Origin: Limnovirga sp038203525
GTDB taxonomy: Bacteria; Bacteroidota; Bacteroidia; Chitinophagales; Chitinophagaceae
Direction of reading: 5' to 3'
Length of the DNA stretch: 5,190 bases
Assembly (NCBI GenBank): GCA_038203525.1
Contig: JBBRDW010000188.1
Coordinates: forward strand, 1-5,190
Shown piece by piece: positions 1 through 5,190 of this stretch; position 1 is the first letter of the stretch, and each line of letters starts with the position of its first letter. The notes beneath the pieces are model-generated. The model was not told the origin of the DNA. It searched no databases and was given only the letters and a program-made list of their open reading frames with translations. The position numbers and the translations under genes are program-made.

Positions 1-621
1 ATTTGCTGAGTAGCCTGTTCCAATATATCCCTTATCCCCGATCGCAAAACAAGAAACGTTGGTTGAGGGATCTCCTCCATAATCAGCCTTCTGTGTCCAT
101 TTATCTGCGGCAGCATCGTACTCCCAAAAATCTTTATACCAAACATGGGGGCTTGTTGTTTCACCTGTGCCATAATATCCTTTATCTTCTATGGTAAAAG
201 CAATTGCCATATGTCTTGCCACACCGGGAAGATCAGCCTTTCTTGTCCATTTATCGGTGGCAGGATCGTATTCCCACAAGTCTTTAAAATAAGGTTCATA
301 ATAGCTTGCACCGCCACCACCAATATACCCTTTGTCTCCAATTGAAAAAGCTACGGCGTCTAATCTTGCCCCGCCGGGGAAATCAGCTTTTTTTGTCCAT
401 TTATTGGTAACAGGATCATATTCCCAGAAATCTTTTAGAATAGTATTCTTTGCTCGGTCGTAGCCTGTTCCAATGTATCCTTTCCCTCCAACGGAGAAAC
501 CGGTTGCACCTTCTCTTTCTTTGCCACCAAAATCTGCTTTTTTCGTCCAGGTACCTTGCGCATTACTGCTTAACGATAATATCGTTAACAGCAAACACGT
601 GAATAAAAATTTCGTTTTCAT
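1..621 (-). CDS. Secreted Kelch-repeat beta-propeller protein, N-terminal part
   Basis: The frame runs without a stop from an ATG at 621 to the window edge, giving 207 residues of a longer protein. Residues 1-21 form a signal peptide (basic MKTK start, Leu-rich core, Ser-Asn-Ala then Gln at the likely signal peptidase I site), so the product is exported. The rest is a run of Kelch-type blades with an exact 50-residue period: WT(K/R/Q)KAD begins at residues 25, 75, 125 and 175. Each blade then has a (D/G)KGY(I/Y)G strand and a KD(F/L)WEYD(P/A) strand (WEYD at 66, 116 and 166). Kelch propellers normally need five to seven blades, so several more probably lie beyond the left edge, perhaps followed by a C-terminal sorting domain as is common in Bacteroidota; that part is inference. 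The start is supported by the signal peptide and by an AT-rich leader without Shine-Dalgarno, usual for this phylum. The fold is well supported. Ligand or enzymatic role is unknown; such propellers mostly serve binding or scaffolding. Confidence 0.88.
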   Translation of the reverse strand, partial: MKTKFLFTCLLLTILSLSSNAQGTWTKKADFGGKEREGATGFSVGGKGYIGTGYDRAKNTILKDFWEYDPVTNKWTKKADFPGGARLDAVAFSIGDKGYIGGGGASYYEPYFKDLWEYDPATDKWTRKADLPGVARHMAIAFTIEDKGYYGTGETTSPHVWYKDFWEYDAAADKWTQKADYGGDPSTNVSCFAIGDKGYIGTGYSAN

Positions 622-841
622 AAATAAAATTTTAAATAAAAAAAAATAGGTTATCGAAACAAATAAATATTCTTAAATGCTACTGTAAAGTTTAAGAAAT
701 GAAAAACCGGATTTCTAAGACTGCGATTACATAAAATGATGATTCTCGTCAGTACTGCATTTATTGCTCACAACCCAGTTGTATAAGAAATTAAAAGAAA
801 GAAATTTTATTGGCCGGGCAATTGTTCTTTGTGTATCGTTC

Positions 842-859
842 CTTGCGTCGCACTCTTGT
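842..859 (+). repeat. Short interspersed repeat, copy 1 (left arm of inverted pair)
   Basis: The 18-bp sequence CTTGCGTCGCACTCTTGT occurs here and, exactly reverse-complemented, at 979-996, with 119 bp between the arms. A third copy lies at 4193-4210 in the same orientation as this one. The core contains the small palindrome TGCG-T-CGCA. Outside the 18 bp this copy diverges from the other two: it continues with GC where they have AC. The two arms could pair as a long-range stem in RNA or single-stranded DNA, or mark the ends of a small mobile or repetitive unit of about 155 bp. No flanking target-site duplication is evident. Confidence 0.75.
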
Positions 860-969
860 GCGTTTGGAACATGTATGAGCAAACAGCGGCCAGCATTCAG
901 GTTTCAGCAAATACACTACACAATTTTATTTTTCTTAGCGCAAGGCCAATCGCAGATTGCCGAAGCCCA

Positions 970-997
970 TTCTTCTGTACAAGAGTGCGACGCAAGA
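970..997 (-). repeat. Short interspersed repeat, copy 2 (right arm of inverted pair)
   Basis: Read on the minus strand, this 28-bp segment matches 4192-4219 on the plus strand with one mismatch (position 976 against 4213). Its inner 18 bp (979-996) is the exact reverse complement of 842-859. The match to the distant copy near 4200 is thus longer than the match to the neighbouring arm. This suggests the full unit is nearer 28 bp and that copy 1 is a shortened or diverged member. It lies about 145 bp upstream of the start of the 998-residue amidohydrolase gene and outside any convincing gene. Confidence 0.78.
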
Positions 998-1140
998 AAA
1001 GCCAAATCTTTATTCAAATGCCGGGGAAAAAAAATTAAAAAAATATTCAACCACCGCTTGTACACTTTCAGGCTTATCTGTAAAAGAAAAACCTTTAGTT
1101 TTATCGCAAATACACATTTATCAAAACTTAACTAATTTCT

Positions 1141-4137
1141 ATGACACATGTGAAAATGCTGCTGCTGTGCTGCTTTATAAGTATGCTGGCAATGGCGCAG
1201 GAAACCTTTCCGGTAAATGGCGTTGCTGATCAGCGGTCTGACTATTTCGTCTTTACCAATGCCACCATTGTAAAAGACCCGCAAACAACTTTGCAAAATG
1301 CTACACTGGTAATTAAACAGGGGAAAATTATTGCTGTTGGCGCAAATGTTTCTGTGCCTAAAGATGCAGTGGTAATTGATTGCAAAGGCAAATACATTTA
1401 TCCTTCGTTTATTGACCTGTTTAGTGATTATGGCGTTACTGTTCCCAAGGGCGATGGTGGCGGTGATTTTTTTAATTACCAGAACATCAGCAACACCAAA
1501 GGCGCTTATAGCTGGAACCAGGCTTTGAAACCGGAAACAGATGCATCGAAACTGTTTAATGTAAACGGCGATAAAGCCAAAGACCTTCGTGGCATTGGGT
1601 TTGGCACGGTGCTTACCCACATGCAGGATGGTATTGCAAGGGGTACCGGCACACTTGTTACGCTGGGCAGTGATAAGGAAAACCTGTTGATGATAAAAGA
1701 CAAAGCTGCTGCTTTTTATTCGTTTAATAAAGGAACCTCAACACAGGATTACCCCAATTCTTTAATGGGTGAAATTGCTTTGCTGCGCCAAACATTTTTA
1801 GATGCGCAATGGTATAAAAACAAACCTGCTACTGAAGGTATCAACCTTAGTTTGCAAGCATGGAATGATAATCTCTCCCTACCACAAATTTTTGAAGGCA
1901 ATGATAAATGGAACGACCTGCGTGCCGATAAAGTTTTTGATGAGGCTAGCGTACAAATTATGATAAAAGCCGGTGGCAACGAATACCAGCGCATGCCCGA
2001 AATGAAAGCTACCAATGCCGCTTTTATTCTGCCGGTTAATTTTCCTTTGGCAGTTGATGTAGAAGATGCAAACGATGCAAGGGTTGTTGCATTAAGCGTA
2101 ATGAAGAACTGGGAAATGGCTCCTCTACAACCTGGTATGTTTGAAAAAGCAGGTATTACATTTTCACTGACAACTTCCGGTTTAAAAAGCATGGATGATT
2201 TTCTTGCCAATCTTCGCAAAGCAATTGACAATGGTTTAAGCGCTACAAAAGCATTAGAGTCGCTAACAAAAACGCCTGCAACTTTAATTGGCACTTACGA
2301 TAAAGTAGGAAGCATAGATGCGGGTAAACTTGCCAATTTCATTATCACCAGCGGTCCTGTGTTTGATGAGAAAACAACTTTTTATCAGAACTGGGTACAG
2401 GGGAAAAAGTATATACTTACAGAGAATGGGTGGAATGACCTGCGTGGTAATTATAAACTAACCCTAAAACAAAATAATCAAACCAAAGAATTTACTGTTG
2501 AAGTAAAAGGCACGCCAGATAAGCTTTCTGCAACATTACAGCCAACCGGCGATACCGTTAAAACTGATTTGAATCTTTCTGTTTCTGGCAAAATGGCAAA
2601 GCTAAATTGGAGCCTTAAAGCAGACAGCAGTAAGCTTACAAGCCTTACCGGATTGGTTGGTGAAAAAATGTGGATGGGTAATGGTTATAGTGTAACAGGC
2701 GATGCAATAAACTGGAACATGCAATATGTTTCTGCATATATCGAAAAACCTGATACAACAAAAAAAGACGAAAAGAAAAATACCGTTAATAAAACATTGG
2801 TTTACCCTTTCAATGGTTATGGATGGAGCGAAGCTCCTAAACAGGAAGACCTGCTAATTAAAAACGCAACAGTTTGGACCAACGAAAAAGATGGCAATCT
2901 TGAGAACACAGATGTATTGGTGAAGAATGGAAAAATAGTTTCCATCGGCAAAAATTTAAACGCTGGCAATGCAAAAGTGATTGATGGTACGGGTAAAAAT
3001 TTAACTGCCGGCATTATTGATGAGCATTCGCATATTGCAGTAACAGGCGGTGTTAACGAATGCTCCCAATCTGTAACGGCAGAAGTAAGAATTGCAGATG
3101 TAATTGATCCCGAAGACATTCAAATTTACAGGCAGCTTGCCGGTGGTGTAACAAGTTCTCATATTTTGCATGGAAGCTGTAACACTATTGGCGGACAAAC
3201 ACAATTAATAAAACTTCGCTGGGGCGTTAATGCGGAAGACATGAAATTCGCCAACTGGGATCCCTTTATAAAATTTGCTTTAGGCGAAAATGTAAAACGT
3301 TCTTACGGTTCTTCCAACAACCGTTTCCCCGATACACGTATGGGCGTTGAGCAGGTGTTAATTGATGCCTTTACCCGCGCAAAAGATTACCAGAACCAAG
3401 GCCCTAACAAACGCAAAGACCTTGAGCTGGAAACACTGTCAGAAATATTGAACCACAAACGTTTTATCACTTGCCACTCTTATGTTCAGAGTGAGATAAA
3501 TATGCTGATGCATGTTGCAGATAGTTTTGGTTTTAAGGTAAACACGTTTACACATATTCTGGAAGGTTATAAAGTTGCTGATAAAATGAAGGCACGGGGT
3601 GCTGCAGCTTCTACCTTCAGCGACTGGTATAATTATAAGAGCGAAGTGCAGGATGCCATCGCTTACAACGCAGCTATTATGCAGAAAGTTGGATTGATCG
3701 TTGCCGTTAACAGCGACGATGCAGAAATGGCCCGCCACTTAAACCAGGAAGCCGCAAAGACTGTGAAATATGGCAACGTTCCCGAGCTTGAAGCATTTAA
3801 AATGTGTACGCTCAATCCCGCTACTATGCTGCATGTTGCAGACAGGGTGGGCAGTATTAAAGTTGGCAAAGATGCCGATCTTGTTTTGTGGACAGACAAT
3901 CCTTTAAGTGTTTATGCGCATCCTGAAAAAACAATTGTTGATGGTATTGTTTATTTTGATGTTCAGAAAGATGAAGCCATGCACAAACAAATTGCAAGTG
4001 AAAGAAGCCGCCTTATTCAGAAGATGATTGCAGCAAAAAAAGATGGCGCAAAAACCGCACCTGCAACAGTTACATTCGATGTACTTAATGAGTGCGAAAT
4101 AGACAGGCAGGGTAAAACAAACATTTGGGATAAATAG
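1141..4137 (+). CDS. Exported tandem amidohydrolase, degenerate N-terminal module plus metal-binding C-terminal module
   Basis: A complete 998-residue protein. The start at 1141 is the first available in frame, since a TAA stop lies at 1129-1131. It gives a signal peptide with a basic start (H3, K5), a hydrophobic core and an Ala-Met-Ala/Gln cleavage site near residue 19; starting at M6 would lose the charge. Residues about 36-425 form an amidohydrolase-like module with the usual N-terminal beta-sandwich (NATI, IKQGKIIAVG) and C-terminal signature (TPATLIG, GSIDAGKLANF). However, the HxH site reads F94-S-D96 and the late Asp motif reads LTTSG, so it probably binds no metal. Residues about 435-535 look beta-rich, followed by a Lys/Asp-rich linker (537-551). 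Residues about 568-940 are a second, intact module with H629/H631 (EHSH), H779 (TCHS), H805 (FTHILEGY) and D859 (NSDD), plus GSCNTIGGQ and ALGENVKRSYG as in the imidazolonepropionase-like branch of metal-dependent hydrolases. It probably hydrolyses a C-N bond in the periplasm, perhaps of a peptide or cyclic amide; the substrate is not readable. A related gene follows 124 bp downstream. Confidence 0.93.
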   Translation: MTHVKMLLLCCFISMLAMAQETFPVNGVADQRSDYFVFTNATIVKDPQTTLQNATLVIKQGKIIAVGANVSVPKDAVVIDCKGKYIYPSFIDLFSDYGVTVPKGDGGGDFFNYQNISNTKGAYSWNQALKPETDASKLFNVNGDKAKDLRGIGFGTVLTHMQDGIARGTGTLVTLGSDKENLLMIKDKAAAFYSFNKGTSTQDYPNSLMGEIALLRQTFLDAQWYKNKPATEGINLSLQAWNDNLSLPQIFEGNDKWNDLRADKVFDEASVQIMIKAGGNEYQRMPEMKATNAAFILPVNFPLAVDVEDANDARVVALSVMKNWEMAPLQPGMFEKAGITFSLTTSGLKSMDDFLANLRKAIDNGLSATKALESLTKTPATLIGTYDKVGSIDAGKLANFIITSGPVFDEKTTFYQNWVQGKKYILTENGWNDLRGNYKLTLKQNNQTKEFTVEVKGTPDKLSATLQPTGDTVKTDLNLSVSGKMAKLNWSLKADSSKLTSLTGLVGEKMWMGNGYSVTGDAINWNMQYVSAYIEKPDTTKKDEKKNTVNKTLVYPFNGYGWSEAPKQEDLLIKNATVWTNEKDGNLENTDVLVKNGKIVSIGKNLNAGNAKVIDGTGKNLTAGIIDEHSHIAVTGGVNECSQSVTAEVRIADVIDPEDIQIYRQLAGGVTSSHILHGSCNTIGGQTQLIKLRWGVNAEDMKFANWDPFIKFALGENVKRSYGSSNNRFPDTRMGVEQVLIDAFTRAKDYQNQGPNKRKDLELETLSEILNHKRFITCHSYVQSEINMLMHVADSFGFKVNTFTHILEGYKVADKMKARGAAASTFSDWYNYKSEVQDAIAYNAAIMQKVGLIVAVNSDDAEMARHLNQEAAKTVKYGNVPELEAFKMCTLNPATMLHVADRVGSIKVGKDADLVLWTDNPLSVYAHPEKTIVDGIVYFDVQKDEAMHKQIASERSRLIQKMIAAKKDGAKTAPATVTFDVLNECEIDRQGKTNIWDK

Positions 4138-4191
4138 AGTTTAAAAGTAGAAGAAATGTTGAGCCAGGCTGAAGAATATAAATGAAGCTTC

Positions 4192-4219
4192 TCTTGCGTC
4201 GCACTCTTGTACTGAAGAA
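4192..4219 (+). repeat. Short interspersed repeat, copy 3, between the two amidohydrolase genes
   Basis: This 28-bp segment lies within the 124-bp spacer and matches the reverse complement of 970-997 with one mismatch; its first part also contains the 18 bp found at 842-859. It starts 55 bp after the TAG of the long amidohydrolase gene and ends 42 bp before the next ATG. It is immediately preceded by the palindrome GAAGCTTC (4184-4191). The ends TCTT and AAGA are complementary, so a weak hairpin is possible, but there is no strong GC stem followed by a T-run, so it is not a classical terminator. The spacer otherwise holds only a 9-base mini-palindrome AGCCAGGCT (4162-4170) and AT-rich leader sequence. 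Confidence 0.75.
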
Positions 4220-4261
4220 ATTATTGCAACAAATACAATCGCTCACAATAAAATAACAGCA

Positions 4262-5190
4262 ATGAAAAAAATATTGATAACCTTTTTTGTTCTTGCAGCA
4301 ATTGCTAAAACAAATGCACAGGAAACCATTTATCCTGCACCGTCGCAATTGGGCAATATTGTGCTTACACATGCAACCGTTCACATTGGTAACGGCCAGG
4401 TTTTGCAGGATGCAATGATACTCTTCCGCGATGGAAAAATTATAAGCGTTGGGCCAACCGAACCGATTAAGGATAACGCTAAAATAATTGACTGTAGCGG
4501 TAAACAAATTTATCCCGGTCTTATATCGCCTGTTACTAATCTGGGTTTAAGCGAATTAAGCGCCGTACGTTCTACAAACGATGAATATGAATTGGGCAAC
4601 ATCAACTCAAACATACGCTCCATTGTTGCTTATAATACCGATTCAAAAGTAATTGACATTTTGCGCAGCAATGGTGTGTTACTGGCCAATATAATTCCAC
4701 AGGGAGGCATCATTAGCGGTGCATCATCCGTGGTTCAGTTGGATGCATGGAACTGGGAAGATGCAGCTTACCAAACAGATGGCGGCATCCATTTTAATAT
4801 GCCGTACCTCGAAAGATTTTCAACGGCAGGCGATGATCCCTTAAAAACCGGAATGGATCAAATAGAAGTTGTCCGTAATTTTTTTCGCCAGGCCAAAGCT
4901 TATTTAGATGAACCAAAACACGAACACACCAATATAAAATTTGAATCAGCTAAAGGCCTGTTCAATAAAACACAAATATTTTTTGTGCATTGCGAGCTGG
5001 TAAAAGAAATGATGATTGCTGTTGAATTTGCAAAAGAGTTTGGTTTTAAAACAGTGATCGTTGGCGGTACAGACAGTTATAAAATAGCTGATTACCTTAA
5101 GCAAAATAATATCGCTGTTATTTTAAACGAAATGAATTCACTGCCCGCCTTGCAGGATGATGATGTAGATATGCCTTATAAAACGCCTTA
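4262..5190 (+). CDS. Exported amidohydrolase-like protein with degenerate metal site, N-terminal part
   Basis: The frame is open from the ATG at 4262 to the window edge, giving 309 residues. MKKILITFFV and the Thr-Asn-Ala/Gln junction near residue 19 form a signal peptide. The N-terminal beta-sandwich of the amidohydrolase superfamily follows (ATVHIGNG, DGKIISVG, KIIDCSGKQIYPGLI). The expected PGLIDxHxH instead reads PGLISPVTN, so both histidines are replaced (V91, N93). One barrel histidine seems kept at H243 (FVHCE), followed by EFGFKTVIVGGTDSYKIAD, where the family often has a second His in place of a Gly of VGGT. It aligns by eye with residues about 20-300 of the upstream protein (QET start, IIDCSGKQIYPG against VIDCKGKYIYPS), so the two are paralogous. 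Single-module relatives are usually about 430 residues, so perhaps 120 are missing at the right edge. Shared strand and no clear terminator suggest co-transcription. It may be a non-catalytic partner, or use an altered site; the missing C-terminus could change this view. Confidence 0.9.
   Translation, partial: MKKILITFFVLAAIAKTNAQETIYPAPSQLGNIVLTHATVHIGNGQVLQDAMILFRDGKIISVGPTEPIKDNAKIIDCSGKQIYPGLISPVTNLGLSELSAVRSTNDEYELGNINSNIRSIVAYNTDSKVIDILRSNGVLLANIIPQGGIISGASSVVQLDAWNWEDAAYQTDGGIHFNMPYLERFSTAGDDPLKTGMDQIEVVRNFFRQAKAYLDEPKHEHTNIKFESAKGLFNKTQIFFVHCELVKEMMIAVEFAKEFGFKTVIVGGTDSYKIADYLKQNNIAVILNEMNSLPALQDDDVDMPYKTP

Larger units (their letters stand above)
622..1140. other. 519-bp intergenic gap between divergent genes, no gene seen
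   Basis: This gap separates the start codons of the Kelch gene (leftward) and the amidohydrolase gene (rightward), so it should carry promoters for both. The part next to the Kelch start (622-760) is very AT-rich, about 24% G+C by hand count. The stretch 811-1020 is about 45% G+C and contains an inverted repeat pair, listed separately. There is also a small perfect hairpin at 947-959 (CAATC, GCA loop, GATTG). On the minus strand TTTATTTG (660-667) is one base off the Bacteroidota -7 consensus TAnnTTTG, but I see no matching -33 TTG. On the plus strand TAGTTTTA (1096-1103) is similarly weak. Open frames across 764-1229 use non-ATG or unsupported starts, overlap one another, read straight through the repeat, and match no family I know. 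I treat the gap as non-coding. Confidence 0.6.

Noticed and set aside
3..345. Plus-strand frames of 64 and 66 codons antisense to the Kelch gene
   Set aside because: The opposite strand encodes clear, regularly repeated Kelch blades; these frames are shadows of that repeat.
660..667. Possible Bacteroidota -7 box (minus strand TTTATTTG) for the Kelch gene
   Set aside because: It has one mismatch to TAnnTTTG and no -33 TTG at suitable spacing. In such AT-rich DNA this match is expected by chance, so it is noted only in the gap entry.
1096..1103. Possible -7 box TAGTTTTA for the long amidohydrolase gene
   Set aside because: The final G of the consensus is missing and the nearest upstream TTG (1058-1060) is about 35 bp away, too far for a -33 element.
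764..1229. Overlapping plus-strand open frames of 69 to 123 codons in the gap
   Set aside because: They overlap in different frames, the longest opens with TTG, they read through the inverted repeat, and they show no recognisable domain. They also lack the features of the real genes here, such as a credible start with a signal peptide or conserved motifs.
4162..4170. AGCCAGGCT palindrome after the amidohydrolase stop, as a terminator
   Set aside because: The stem is only 4 bp with a one-base centre and no T-run follows.
4085..4507. Minus-strand frame of 140 codons across the spacer
   Set aside because: It lies largely antisense to the strongly supported amidohydrolase genes. Its TRVRRKR segment is just a translation of the repeat, as also seen in the gap frame at 829-1038.

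Overview
The window looks like a chromosomal piece of a Bacteroidota genome, probably Chitinophagaceae or a near relative. This rests on moderate-to-low GC, AT-rich leaders without a Shine-Dalgarno sequence before each start codon, signal peptides ending in an Ala-Gln junction, and an exported amidohydrolase pair that is familiar from that phylum. The genus cannot be fixed from the sequence alone.

Layout. Positions 1-621 (minus strand) hold the N-terminal 207 residues of a secreted Kelch-type beta-propeller protein, cut by the left edge. Its blades repeat with an exact 50-residue (150-bp) period. Positions 622-1140 form a 519-bp gap between divergently oriented genes. I see no gene in it, but it carries an exact 18-bp inverted repeat pair (842-859 and 979-996) inside a GC-richer island. 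Positions 1141-4137 (plus strand) encode a 998-residue exported protein with two tandem amidohydrolase modules. The first lacks the metal-binding HxH and the second keeps a full set of metal-ligand candidates. Positions 4138-4261 are a 124-bp spacer carrying a third copy of the repeat. Positions 4262-5190 (plus strand) begin a second exported amidohydrolase-like protein, cut by the right edge. It resembles the degenerate first module of its upstream neighbour.

How the parts fit. The two plus-strand genes are same-strand neighbours of the same superfamily, have similar signal peptides, and show no convincing terminator between them. They are therefore probably co-expressed and act together outside the cytoplasm, with one active metal centre among three visible amidohydrolase modules. 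The substrate cannot be read from the sequence. The Kelch gene points the other way and has no evident functional link.

Novelty. The features most worth a second look are the three-copy short repeat and the arrangement of two metal-site-degenerate modules with one intact module. Nothing here resembles a defence system, CRISPR array, transposase, tRNA or rRNA.
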